From Streptomyces zagrosensis (GTDB taxonomy: Bacteria; Actinomycetota; Actinomycetes; Streptomycetales; Streptomycetaceae): a stretch of 64,000 nt of DNA. This document shows positions 36,998 to 45,901 of the stretch, piece after piece. The notes beneath the pieces are model-generated. The model saw only the letters and a list, made by a program, of their open reading frames with translations. It did no database searches and had not been told where the DNA came from. Position 1 is the first letter of the stretch, and every line of letters starts with the position of its first letter. The DNA lies in NCBI RefSeq assembly GCF_014203645.1, contig NZ_JACHJL010000001.1, positions 248,001 through 312,000 on the forward strand, in the 5' to 3' direction. A program made the translations under genes and the position numbers.

Positions 36998-37313
36998 CGT
37001 TCGGCGCAGCTGAGCGGCCCGTGACCTAACGGGCCACCGACGAGCGGTCCCGGGTGGAACTGCCCTCGCCCGGGATCGCCGTCACCTCCCGACATCAGCC
37101 GGGAACAGCGCCCCACCGCGCACGACGGCGCGCGCGGGCCTCGATGCGAGGCGTAGAGCTCAGCTTGTACGCACCTCAACTCGCGCCCGACTCGACGAAC
37201 TTCCGGTGCGTACGGGCCCGCAGCGAAGCACCCGGGACGCCAGAGCGGAGCATCCGAGCTGCGGAGCCCGATGGGCGTAAGCACCTCGACTTCCTTGCTC
37301 GCCAAGGCTGTTC

Positions 37314-39548
37314 ATGACCGTGCTCGTCACCAACCCCCCTCGCGAGGACCCGCCGCGCATGGCCTCAGCAACCGACCGTCCCACCGGCCCAGATCCCGAT
37401 CAACGGCCCGCGCGAGAGCCAGGGCACGCCTCGGCATCCGCCCGCGACGCGAAGTCCGGCGCGGGCCGCAAGCCGAAGCCCTCCCGCGATCCGAAGTCCG
37501 GCGCGGGCCGCGAGCCCGACTCCGATCCGCGCACCGTACGACTGGCGGATCGGCTGCTCCGGGACGCGCTGCGGCACCACGCCGGGCGTGCCGCCGTGTT
37601 GTGCCTGTTGAGCACCGCCGCCGCGGGTGTGGGGCTCGCCCTGCCCGCCACCATCGGACACACCATCGATCTCCTGCTGGCCGATGACGGCGGAGCCGCC
37701 GCCGGCCGCTGGGTCGCCGGTTGTGCGGCCCTCACCGCACTGCTCATCGCCCTAGACACCCTCTGCGGACTCCTCACCGGCACCACCAACGCCCGCGCCA
37801 CCGCCTGGGTTCGCCGCCACACGCTGCGCCATGCACTCGCCCTCGGACCCCGCCCTGACGGCCTCGCCCACGGTGACCTGGTGTCCCGGCTCGTAGGCAA
37901 CGCCGTGCACGCCGGAACCGCCCCCACCACGCTCGCCGCGACCGCCGCCGCCGTCATCACGCCCATCGGCGGCCTCATCGCCCTCGCCCTCATCGACCCA
38001 TGGCTCGCCCTCGCCTTCCTGGTCGGCCTGCCCGTCCTGGGAACGCTCCTGCGTTCCTTTGTACGGGACACCACTGACAGCGTGGCCCGCTACCAGCACA
38101 GCCAGGGCGAGATCGCGGGCCGGTTGGTGGAGACGCTGCACGGTGCGCGCACGGTGGCCGCCGCGGGCACGGCCGTACGCGAACGGGAGCGCATACTCGC
38201 CGGGCTGCCCGAACTCGGCCGCCACGGCTTCCACATGTGGCGCGTTCAGGGCCGCTCCACCGCTCAGACCGCCGCGGTGCTGCCGCTGCTCCAGATCGCC
38301 GTACTCGCCGTCGCCGGCATGCGGCTGACGGCGGGCGAACTCAGCATCGGCAGTCTGCTCGCGGCCTCCCGGTACGCCACCCTCGCCACCGGATTCGGCA
38401 TGCTCGTCGGCCGGATCAACAGCCTGGTGCGCAGCCGCAGCGCCGCCCGCCGGCTGGCCCGTATCCTCGGCCAGCGACCCATGGCCTACGGCAACGAGGA
38501 CCTACCACCCGCACTACGCGCCCCCGACCCCGCAACAGGTCCCGCAACATGCCCCGCAACAGGCCCGGCAGCGAACCTCGCAAAGGGCCGAGCCACCATC
38601 CACCAGCCAGCCGGGCCAGCCGGGCCAGCCGGGCCAGCCGAGCCAGCCGGGCCAGCCGGGCCGAGCCAGCCGCAGCCCCTGCGCGGGGCGCTGGAGTTGC
38701 GCGGCGTGGGGGTGTCGCGTGGCGAGCGGCCCGTGTTGCGCGAGGTGTGGCTGCGGGTGCCGGCTGGTCAGGCAGTGGCCGTCGTTGGCCGCTCCGGCGC
38801 CGGAAAGTCGTTGCTCGCCGCGCTCGCCGGGCGACTGGCTGACCCGGACGAGGGCCAGGTGTTGTTGGACGGTGTGCCGCTCACCGCGCTCTCCCACGAG
38901 GCGCTGCGTCGCGAGGTGGGCTACGCCTTCGAGCGGCCCGCGCTGCTCGGCGGCACCATCGGCGGCACCATCGCCTTCGGTGGCGTGGCGCCCTCGCCCG
39001 ACCGGGTCACCGCGGCGGCGCGTGCTGCCTGCGCGGACGACTTCATCAGGCTGCTGCCCGATGGTTACGCGACCCCTTGCGCATATGCCCCACTGTCCGG
39101 CGGCGAGGCTCAGCGCCTCGGTCTTGCACGCGCGTTCGCCCACCAGGGGCGCCTTTTGGTACTCGATGACGCGACGTCGAGTTTGGACACCGTCACCGAA
39201 CTGCGCGTCAGCGAAGCCCTCACTCGCCAACGGCGCTCCCGTACCTGTCTGATCGTGGCACACCGCGTCGCGACCGCGGCCCGCGCGGACCAGGTGGCCT
39301 GGTTGGACGCCGGCACCATCCGCGCGCTCGCCCCGCACCACGAGCTGTGGCAGCACCCGGACTACCGCGCCGTGTTCAGCACCCCCGCCGACAACGCCTG
39401 CACCACCGACAACGCCTGCACCGCCGAAGACGCCTGCACCGCCGAAGAAGCCTGCAACGCCGACACCACCAGCCCCGCGGGCTCGGGCGCCGTACCCCAA
39501 GCCGTACCGGACCCCGCCGTCAACGCGAAAGGCACCACGCATGGTTGA
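37314..39548 (+). CDS. ramA: ABC exporter half-transporter RamA-like (permease + ATPase)
   Basis: 744 residues. Polar N-terminal extension with SGAGR repeats (about 40-75), a six-helix membrane domain (about 80-385), then a Pro/Ala/Gly-rich linker encoded by a CCAGCCGGG repeat, and an ATPase domain: GRSGAGKSLL, LSGGEAQRLGLARAF, LLVLDDATSSLD. The last shows Asp in place of the catalytic Glu, a degenerate site typical of one half of a heterodimer. The C-terminal tail has four 18-base repeats encoding an Ala-Cys motif. ATG 37314; ATG 37359 is an alternative. Overlaps the next gene by eight bases. Pairs with RamB to export the lanthipeptide. Confidence 0.87.
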   Translation: MTVLVTNPPREDPPRMASATDRPTGPDPDQRPAREPGHASASARDAKSGAGRKPKPSRDPKSGAGREPDSDPRTVRLADRLLRDALRHHAGRAAVLCLLSTAAAGVGLALPATIGHTIDLLLADDGGAAAGRWVAGCAALTALLIALDTLCGLLTGTTNARATAWVRRHTLRHALALGPRPDGLAHGDLVSRLVGNAVHAGTAPTTLAATAAAVITPIGGLIALALIDPWLALAFLVGLPVLGTLLRSFVRDTTDSVARYQHSQGEIAGRLVETLHGARTVAAAGTAVRERERILAGLPELGRHGFHMWRVQGRSTAQTAAVLPLLQIAVLAVAGMRLTAGELSIGSLLAASRYATLATGFGMLVGRINSLVRSRSAARRLARILGQRPMAYGNEDLPPALRAPDPATGPATCPATGPAANLAKGRATIHQPAGPAGPAGPAEPAGPAGPSQPQPLRGALELRGVGVSRGERPVLREVWLRVPAGQAVAVVGRSGAGKSLLAALAGRLADPDEGQVLLDGVPLTALSHEALRREVGYAFERPALLGGTIGGTIAFGGVAPSPDRVTAAARAACADDFIRLLPDGYATPCAYAPLSGGEAQRLGLARAFAHQGRLLVLDDATSSLDTVTELRVSEALTRQRRSRTCLIVAHRVATAARADQVAWLDAGTIRALAPHHELWQHPDYRAVFSTPADNACTTDNACTAEDACTAEEACNADTTSPAGSGAVPQAVPDPAVNAKGTTHG
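38607..38668 (+). repeat. 9-base CCAGCCGGG repeat in the RamA-like linker
   Basis: About six or seven units, two with GAG or AAG variants, encode GPAGPAGPAEPAGPAGP between membrane and ATPase domains. Length probably varies among strains without harming function. Confidence 0.7.
39390..39461 (+). repeat. 18-base tandem repeat, four units, encoding a Cys-bearing tail
   Basis: Units at 39390, 39408, 39426 and 39444 encode DNACTT, DNACTA, EDACTA and EEACNA near the C-terminus of the RamA-like protein. Each unit carries one cysteine on the cytoplasmic side. Confidence 0.8.
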
Positions 39549-41646
39549 CGCCCCTGCGCCCGGTCAAGATGGCCGACCGCACGCCAAAGAAGGGGCGTAC
39601 GCCGAGGGGGCGCTCTTTTTGCGGCGCAGGTGGCGGGTGTTGCTGCGGCTCGCCGGTTGGTCGGTCCTGGAGGCCGGGCAGACGTTCCTCACCGGCTACG
39701 CGCTGGCCCGCGCCCTGGACGACGGCTTCCTCGCGGGGGAGCGGGCGACGGGGCTTGGCTGGCTCGGGCTGGCCGCGCTGGCCGTTGTGGCGGGTGCGTA
39801 CGGAACGGGCCGGGTCTATCGCGAGGTCGCCGCGCTCGTCGAGCCGCTGCGCGACGGACTGGTGCGGCGGGTGGTGGACCGCGCCGTGGGGGATGCGGTG
39901 CGGGGTACCGCCGGCCGTGGCGAAAGCGCCGCCGTTTCCCGGCTCACGCACCAGGTGGAGATCGCCAGGGACACCTTCGCCGGGCTGGTCATGGTCTCGC
40001 GCTCGTTCGTCTTCGTCGCGATCGGGGCGCTGGTAGGGCTCTTCTCGCTCGCCCCCGTACTGCTGCTGATCGTGGTGCCACCGCTGCTCGCGGGGTTGAC
40101 GCTGTTCGCGGCTTCGCTGCGGCCGATGGCCCGCGTCCAAGAGGTGTTCTTGGACGCGGACGAGGGCATCGCGACGGAGCTTGGCCAGGCAGCCGCCGGG
40201 CTACGGGACATCACGGCGGCGGGGGCTGAGGAGCGGGTCGCCGGGGAGGTAGACGTACGGATCGACGCCGAGGTGGCGGCGGCGCGGGCGTTGGCTCGCT
40301 GGGGGACGCTACGGGAGTTGGCGCTCGGTGTCGGTGGACGGCTGCCGGTGGTGCTGCTGTTGCTGTGCACGCCGTGGTTGCTGGACCGCGGTGTCACCGC
40401 GGGCTCCCTGGTCGGTGCGCTCACCTACCTCACCCAGTCGCTGCTGCCCGCCTTGCAGAGCCTGATCCAGGGCATCGGGCTCAGCGGCTCCCGGCTGGTC
40501 GTGGTGATCCGCCGACTAGCCGAACGCGCGGCCGAGCCCCCGCCCACCCCCGAGCCCACCACCGCCGCTACCTCATCCGCGCCGGCCGCCGCCGCGCCCC
40601 GTACTGTCTCATCTGCTGTCTCGTCGGCTGCATCGCCGGCCGTCCCCGCCATTTCACCGGCCGTCTCGCTGCGCGCCGTCACCTTCGCGTACGGGGAGCA
40701 CGCCGAGCCCGTGGTGCGCGACCTTGACCTCGATGTGCCGGCGGGTGGGCACCTGGCAGTCGTCGGGCCGAGCGGCGTCGGCAAGTCCACGCTGGCCGGG
40801 CTGATCGCCGGGCTGCTCGTGCCGCGCGGCGGCGAGATCGTCGTTTGCGGTGTCCCGGTGCGCGGCAGGGATGCCGCCGACCTGGCCGCGGCGCGGGTGC
40901 TGATCCCACAGGAGGCGTACGTGTTCACCGGCACGGTTGCCGAGAACCTCGGTTACCTACGGGCCGAGCCAGTGCCCGAGTCGGAGCTGATGGCGGCCGT
41001 GGACGCGATCGGGCTCACCGCGCTCGTGGCGCAGTGGGGCGGGCCAGGTGGCAGCGTCGAGCCGGGCTCGCTCTCGGCGGGGCAGCGGCAACTGATCGCG
41101 CTCGCCCGCGCCTACCTCTCGCCCGCACCCGTCGTGCTGCTCGACGAGGCGACCTGCCACCTCGACCCGGCGGCGGAGGCACGCGCGGAGCAGGCGTTCG
41201 CACGCCGACCCGGCAGCACGCTGATCGTCATCGCACACCGGGTCAGCTCCGCCCGCCGGGCCGACCGGGTGCTGGTCATGGACGGCCAGCACCCGGCCTG
41301 CGGCACGCACGAAGAGTTGCTCAACACCTGCGCGCTCTACCGGGACCTGGCGGGCGGCTGGTCCCCCCCGGCCGATGCCCCTACCTCCCGGGACCGGCAC
41401 GACCGGCACGACCGCGCAGGCGCCCCGCCTGCGCCGCCTGCGCCGTGTGCACCCGGCCCCGCGAGCGACTTGCCGGCCGCTACCTCACAGCCAACCGGCA
41501 CTTTGCGAGATGCGGATGGCGTCCACCCGGTTGCGGGCGCCGGTCTTGCGGGTGATGGCGGCCATGTAGTTGCGCACCGTTCCATGGGACAGATGCAGAC
41601 GGCGCGCGATGTCGCCGACCGAGGCACCCTCGGCGGCGAGCGTTAG
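39541..41646 (+). CDS. ramB: ABC exporter half-transporter RamB-like (permease + ATPase)
   Basis: 701 residues; ATG 39541 overlaps the previous stop. Six-helix membrane domain (about 30-320), Pro/Ala/Thr linker, then an ATPase domain with GPSGVGKSTL, LSAGQRQLIALARAYL and VVLLDEATCHLD. Here the catalytic Glu is present, so this is the active-site-bearing partner of the degenerate RamA-like half. Exports the mature lanthipeptide. Conserved sequence ends around base 41365; the remaining 94 residues are Pro/Ala-rich and the last 54 run antisense to the regulator gene (41485-42108), suggesting a lost stop codon. Confidence 0.87.
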   Translation: MVDAPAPGQDGRPHAKEGAYAEGALFLRRRWRVLLRLAGWSVLEAGQTFLTGYALARALDDGFLAGERATGLGWLGLAALAVVAGAYGTGRVYREVAALVEPLRDGLVRRVVDRAVGDAVRGTAGRGESAAVSRLTHQVEIARDTFAGLVMVSRSFVFVAIGALVGLFSLAPVLLLIVVPPLLAGLTLFAASLRPMARVQEVFLDADEGIATELGQAAAGLRDITAAGAEERVAGEVDVRIDAEVAAARALARWGTLRELALGVGGRLPVVLLLLCTPWLLDRGVTAGSLVGALTYLTQSLLPALQSLIQGIGLSGSRLVVVIRRLAERAAEPPPTPEPTTAATSSAPAAAAPRTVSSAVSSAASPAVPAISPAVSLRAVTFAYGEHAEPVVRDLDLDVPAGGHLAVVGPSGVGKSTLAGLIAGLLVPRGGEIVVCGVPVRGRDAADLAAARVLIPQEAYVFTGTVAENLGYLRAEPVPESELMAAVDAIGLTALVAQWGGPGGSVEPGSLSAGQRQLIALARAYLSPAPVVLLDEATCHLDPAAEARAEQAFARRPGSTLIVIAHRVSSARRADRVLVMDGQHPACGTHEELLNTCALYRDLAGGWSPPADAPTSRDRHDRHDRAGAPPAPPAPCAPGPASDLPAATSQPTGTLRDADGVHPVAGAGLAGDGGHVVAHRSMGQMQTARDVADRGTLGGER

Positions 41647-42108
41647 CACGCTCAACTCCCTTTTGGTGAGCGGAATTTCGGCCGCCTGGAGAAAGCCGTA
41701 GCCGAGGGCGTCATCGACGAATCGTTCCCCCTTCGCCACCTGGCGTATGGCGTTCAAGAGCCGGTCAGGCGGGGCGTCCTTATCGACATAGCCGAGCGCC
41801 TTCGCCTCGTATGCCTGGCGCAGGCATCCCGGGTGCCCCGCGTTTGCTAGTACGAGAAGTGGGTGCTTGTTCTGCGCGCCGCTCGGGTCGAGCTTGGTGA
41901 GCCCGGTATCGCCGGCGAAGCCCGATATGCCGGCGGCGCCGGGACAGTCCACGTCCACCACACAGACATGGGGCCGTAAGGAACGAGTAGTGCTTGGTGC
42001 GTTGCGCCAGGAACTGGCCGTCGTCTCAATGTCTCGGGCCGTGCTGAGCAGCGCCCCCAGCGCGGACCGCAACAGCCGAGTGTCGTGCACAAGAAGAACT
42101 CTGATCAC
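41485..42108 (-). CDS. ramR: RamR-like response-regulator-type activator (LuxR C-terminal)
   Basis: 207 residues from GTG 42108, with GGGGAGGGG upstream. Atypical receiver domain (about 1-125): the start reads VLLVHDTRLLRSALGALL, with His-Asp where two acids are usual; the phosphoacceptor region VCVVDVDCPG and VDKDAPPDRLL keep Asp and Lys. C-terminal LuxR helix-turn-helix (about 140-205): LTKRELSVLTLAAEGASVGDIARRLHLSHGTVRNYM. Homologues activate the ram genes during morphological differentiation. Convergent to and overlapping the RamB-like gene by 162 bases. No kinase partner nearby, as for other orphan RamR proteins. Confidence 0.85.
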   Translation of the reverse strand: MIRVLLVHDTRLLRSALGALLSTARDIETTASSWRNAPSTTRSLRPHVCVVDVDCPGAAGISGFAGDTGLTKLDPSGAQNKHPLLVLANAGHPGCLRQAYEAKALGYVDKDAPPDRLLNAIRQVAKGERFVDDALGYGFLQAAEIPLTKRELSVLTLAAEGASVGDIARRLHLSHGTVRNYMAAITRKTGARNRVDAIRISQSAGWL

Positions 42109-42266
42109 GTTCTGTACCCCTCCCCAACCCCCCGTCCTCGGCACTGCGCCGAGCAACGTCCATAGATACCCGCGATCGTGACGGACTTGGCTGGGGATAA
42201 CTAGCCAAAACGGGGCGAGGGGGCGCGCGACAGACGGCGTACGCTCCTTATGCGCCCCCTAGTGGG

Positions 42267-42872
42267 TCAGTTGGGGTTGGTGAGGTCAATAAGCCGGCAT
42301 ACGGTTTCAATGTCGATCTTCACTTGAGCAATCGAGGCCCGCCCGGAGAGCCAGGTGATGAGAGCGGAGTGCCAGGTGTGCTCGATCACGCGCACGGCCG
42401 AAAGTTGTGCCGGGGTCGGCGAGCCGGGCAGGCCCATGGCGTCCAGGATGATCGCCGTCGTCAGCCGGGAGACCGTGTCCACCTCGGGGCTGACCGAGCG
42501 GTCGGCGAAGGTCAGCGCGCGCACCATCGCCTCCGCCAGATGCGGCTCGCGCTGCATGGCCCGAAACGCCCGCATCAGCGTCTGCGCGACTCGCGCCGAC
42601 GGCTCCTCCTCGGTCGGCGGACGCTTGCGCAGCGTCTCGTGCAACCGCTGCAACTGATCCTGCATGGTCGCCACCAACAGATGCACCTTGGAGGGGAAGT
42701 AGCGGTAGAGCGTGCCGAGCGCCACGCCCGAACTCTCGGCCACCTCCCGCATCTGTACGGCCTCGAAGCCACCCCGGCTGGCCAGTTGGGCGCTGGCATG
42801 CAGGATGCGGCGGCGGCGCGCCTCCTGCCGCTCGGTGAGCGGCAAAGAGGCCGGCTTTGAGGCTGCGGTCAT
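42267..42872 (-). CDS. TetR-family regulator, KstR type
   Basis: 201 residues from ATG 42872 (AGGTAGGACAG leader). DNA-binding domain: RILHASAQLASRGGFEAVQMREVAE, VALGTLYRYFPSKVHLLVATM. Ligand domain: MQREPHLAEAMVRALTFADRSVSPEVD, THWHS-type VIEHTWHSALITWLSGRASI. The order of motifs is that of KstR, the repressor of cholesterol and steroid catabolism genes in mycobacteria and rhodococci, which binds acyl-CoA ligands. A matching operator lies in the intergenic region upstream (43256) and another before the MaoC gene. Target genes in this organism may be lipid rather than steroid. Divergent from a glycosyltransferase gene. Confidence 0.85.
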   Translation of the reverse strand: MTAASKPASLPLTERQEARRRRILHASAQLASRGGFEAVQMREVAESSGVALGTLYRYFPSKVHLLVATMQDQLQRLHETLRKRPPTEEEPSARVAQTLMRAFRAMQREPHLAEAMVRALTFADRSVSPEVDTVSRLTTAIILDAMGLPGSPTPAQLSAVRVIEHTWHSALITWLSGRASIAQVKIDIETVCRLIDLTNPN

Positions 42873-43255
42873 CTGTCCTACCTCGATGCGGGCTTCGGTG
42901 CGGGCTGTGGCACAGGCTCGGGCGCGGTGGCGATAGCGATAGTGGCGGCGGTGCTGGCGGTGGAAATGGCCATAGCGGCGGTGACAGTGGCCATGGCGGT
43001 GCGGCTGCTGGGTCGGCTGCGAACACCGTGCATGATGGCAGGGCCTGCGGGACGGCGCGAGCCACTGGAACCTGTTGCACTTCAGCGCGACCCTGCGGCG
43101 CCGCTCCGGCCCGTGCACGGGGGGTTCGCTGGCCCCTACGGCGCGCGAGCGCGGCGGCACAACCCCGGGTCAACCAGTGGTACGAATCACCCGGCCCGCA
43201 CCAAAGGCACGCCGGCGCGGCGGGTATCTTCAAGACTTCCCACCCGTTCCGATAG

Positions 43256-43269
43256 TGGAACTTGTTCTA
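43256..43269. promoter_or_regulatory. KstR-type operator TGGAACTTGTTCTA
   Basis: Matches the KstR consensus TNNAACNNGTTNNA exactly, 55 bases upstream of the glycosyltransferase start and 384 bases upstream of the regulator start. Its likely role is repression of the glycosyltransferase operon. Confidence 0.7.
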
Positions 43270-43323
43270 GATATCGGTGAGCGGTTACGCTCCCGCTGAA
43301 CTGCACCACGAAGGGGGCCGCGA

Positions 43324-44700
43324 GTGACCGCTGAGGCCGCGCAGGCGACCGGACCCGATCCGCTCCGGACGGCGCCCCCCGCCGCAGACGGCAGGCCGTT
43401 GCGCATCGCGCTGCTCACCTACAAGGGCAACCCGTTCTGCGGCGGCCAAGGCGTCTACGTACGCCACCTCTCCCGCGAGCTGGCCCGGCTCGGCCATCAG
43501 GTCGAGGTGCTGGGCGCCCAGCCGTATCCGGTGCTCGACGGTGCGCTTGACGGCATGCACAGCCCTGCCTTCCCCGCGGGCGGCAGCGTCCGCCTCACCG
43601 AACTGGCCAGCCTCGACCTCTACCGGCAGCCCGACCCGTTCCGTACCCCCAAGGCGCGGGAGTTCCGGGACTGGATCGACGCCCTTGAGGTCGGCACCAT
43701 GTGGACCGGCGGCTTCCCCGAGCCGCTCACCTTCAGCCTGCGGGCCCGCCGCCACCTCGCCGCACGCCGCGGCGCCTTCGACGTCGTCCACGACAACCAG
43801 ACCCTCGGCTATGGCCTCCTCGGTCTGCCCCGTGCCGGATTCCCGCTGGTCACCACCGTGCACCACCCCATCACGGTGGACCGCAAGCTGGAGCTGGATG
43901 CCGCCACCAACTGGCGTCGGCGCGCCTCCGTGCGCCGCTGGTACGCCTTCACACGGATGCAGAAGCGGGTCGCACGGCGGCTCCCCTCCGTGCTGACGGT
44001 CTCCGGCTCGTCCCGGCAGGAGATCGTGGACCAGCTCGGAGTGGAGCCGCGCCGCGTGCACGTGGTGCACATCGGCGCCGACGCCGCGCTCTTCTCACCC
44101 GACCCGGCCGTCCCCGAGATCCCCGGCCGGATCGTCACCACCTCCAGCGCCGATGTGCCGCTCAAGGGGCTCATCCACCTGGTCGAGGCGCTTGCCAAGC
44201 TCCGCACCGAACAGCCCGCCGCCCACCTGGTCGTCGTCGGCAAACGCGCCGAGGACGGGCCGGTGGCCGCGGCGATAGAGCGGTACGGGCTCGCAGGTGC
44301 CGTCGAGTTCGTCAAGGGCATCTCCGACGCGGAGTTGGTCGATCTCGTCCGCAGCGCGCAGGTGGCGTGTGTGCCCTCGCTGTACGAGGGGTTCTCGCTG
44401 CCCGCCGCGGAGGCGATGGCCACCGGCACCCCGCTGGTGGCCACCACCGGAGGCGCCATCCCCGAGGTTGCGGGCCCGGACGGCGAAACCTGCCTAGCGG
44501 TGCCCCCCGGCGACGCGGGCGCGCTCGCGCAGGCTCTGGGGCGGCTGCTCGGCGATGCGGCGCTGCGCGCCCGCCTCGGCGCCGCCGGGCGGGAACGGGT
44601 GCTGCGCCGCTTCACCTGGGAGCAGGCCGCACGCGGCACCGTCGAGCACTATCGACAGGCCATCAGCGTCCAGGCCGCCGCCGCAGCGCGCCGCCGCTGA
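43324..44700 (+). CDS. glycosyltransferase family 4
   Basis: 458 residues from GTG 43324 (AAGGGGG leader). Typical GT-B fold: N-terminal YKGNPFCGGQGVYVRHLSRELARLGHQVEVLG (acceptor side) and VTTVHHPITVDRKLE; C-terminal donor domain with TSSADVPLKGL, VVVGKRA, CVPSLYEGFSLPAAEAMATGTPLVATTGGAIPEV, the E-x7-E motif of GT4 enzymes. Retaining transferase using a nucleotide sugar, cytoplasmic or membrane-associated. First gene of a trio with a methyltransferase and a toroid-fold protein; the substrate could be a lipid or terpenoid. KstR-type operator lies just upstream. Confidence 0.9.
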   Translation: MTAEAAQATGPDPLRTAPPAADGRPLRIALLTYKGNPFCGGQGVYVRHLSRELARLGHQVEVLGAQPYPVLDGALDGMHSPAFPAGGSVRLTELASLDLYRQPDPFRTPKAREFRDWIDALEVGTMWTGGFPEPLTFSLRARRHLAARRGAFDVVHDNQTLGYGLLGLPRAGFPLVTTVHHPITVDRKLELDAATNWRRRASVRRWYAFTRMQKRVARRLPSVLTVSGSSRQEIVDQLGVEPRRVHVVHIGADAALFSPDPAVPEIPGRIVTTSSADVPLKGLIHLVEALAKLRTEQPAAHLVVVGKRAEDGPVAAAIERYGLAGAVEFVKGISDAELVDLVRSAQVACVPSLYEGFSLPAAEAMATGTPLVATTGGAIPEVAGPDGETCLAVPPGDAGALAQALGRLLGDAALRARLGAAGRERVLRRFTWEQAARGTVEHYRQAISVQAAAAARRR

Positions 44701-44977
44701 CCCCGACCCCCGACCCCGGCCCCCGACCCCGACCCCGGCCCCGGCCCCCGACCACGTACCCCCCCGCCCCGCGCCACCCCACGAGAGCAGCACGCGCGCA
44801 CCCGCCCGGCTCCACTCCGCACGCTCCGTCGCTGTGACTGATCGCCTGACCGCCCGACCGCCTGCCTGACTGATCACCTAAAACTGTCTGACCGTCCCGC
44901 CCCGTGCCAGCGCCGGCTCCGGGTCGTACGCTCGCCGCCGTGCATCGCCGCCTGATGGAAAGAGAGGGCAGCTCCCC

Positions 44978-45901
44978 GTGCTGACCATCGACTTCTCCCG
45001 CTTCCCGCTCGCCGCAGGCGATCGGGTCCTCGACCTCGGCTGTGGCGCGGGCCGTCACGCCTTCGAGTGTTATCGACGCGGCGCGCACGTCGTCGCGCTC
45101 GATCGCAACGGCGAGGAGATCCGTGAGGTCGCCCGCTGGTTCGCCGCGATGCGAGAGGCGGGCGAGGTCCCGGCGACGGCCACCGCGACCGCCATGGAAG
45201 GTGACGCGCTCGCGTTGCCCTTCCCCGACGACAGCTTCGACGTGGTGATCATCTCCGAGGTGATGGAGCACATCCCCGACGACAAGGGCGTGCTTGCCGA
45301 GATGGTGCGGGTGTTGCGCCCGGGCGGACGCATAGCGGTCACCGTTCCGCGCTACGGCCCCGAGAAGGTGTGCTGGACGCTGTCCGACGCGTACCACGAG
45401 GTCGAGGGCGGCCACATCCGCATCTACCGCGGCGACGAACTGCTCGACAAGATGCGCGAGGCCGGGCTGCGGCCGTACGGCACGCATCACGCGCACGGTC
45501 TGCACAGCCCCTACTGGTGGCTGAAGTGCGCGTTCGGCGTGGACAACGACAAGGCGCTGCCGGTTCGCGCCTACCACAAGCTGCTGGTCTGGGACATCAT
45601 GAAGAAGCCGCTCGCCACCCGGGTCGCGGAAAGCGCGCTGAACCCACTGATCGGCAAGAGCTTCGTGGCGTACGCGACGAAGCCGCACCCCCCGGCCGGG
45701 CTGCTGCCCGACCCCGAACCGGGCACCGCCGACACCACGCCGCCCCCGACGCATGCCGCCGCATCCGCGGCCGATGCCGCGCCGACCCGGGCCGACGCCA
45801 CCGAAGGGCCTGCCCCCGTTGGCACGCCCCGTACCGCTAGCCCCACTGACGCCTTTGGTGCCTCGCGCACCGCACGCTCCTCACACGAGGAGCGGGAGTG
45901 A
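44978..45901 (+). CDS. class I SAM-dependent methyltransferase
   Basis: 307 residues from GTG 44978 (GAGAGGG leader). Rossmann core: VLDLGCGAGRHAFECYRRGAHVVALD (motif I and II), GDALALPFPDDSFDVVIISEVMEHIPD (motifs post-I and II), VLRPGGRIAVTVP (motif III). Acceptor domain is helical, with YHEVEGGHIRIYRGDEL and YWWLKCAF. The last 60 residues are low-complexity Ala/Thr/Pro. Stop overlaps the next GTG start as GTGA (45898-45901), so it is coupled to the toroid-fold gene. Substrate unknown; a lipid or terpenoid is inferred from the neighbours. The interval 44701-44977 holds CCCCGACC-rich low complexity. Confidence 0.87.
   Translation: MLTIDFSRFPLAAGDRVLDLGCGAGRHAFECYRRGAHVVALDRNGEEIREVARWFAAMREAGEVPATATATAMEGDALALPFPDDSFDVVIISEVMEHIPDDKGVLAEMVRVLRPGGRIAVTVPRYGPEKVCWTLSDAYHEVEGGHIRIYRGDELLDKMREAGLRPYGTHHAHGLHSPYWWLKCAFGVDNDKALPVRAYHKLLVWDIMKKPLATRVAESALNPLIGKSFVAYATKPHPPAGLLPDPEPGTADTTPPPTHAAASAADAAPTRADATEGPAPVGTPRTASPTDAFGASRTARSSHEERE

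Noticed and set aside
36998..37313. Search for a second lanthipeptide precursor after the first
   Set aside because: No second small frame with SxxSxxxC motif or leader-like start was found.
44700..44770. CCCCGACC-rich stretch with possible G-quadruplex on the minus strand
   Set aside because: Simple low complexity between genes; not enough regular four-tract spacing to claim a structure.
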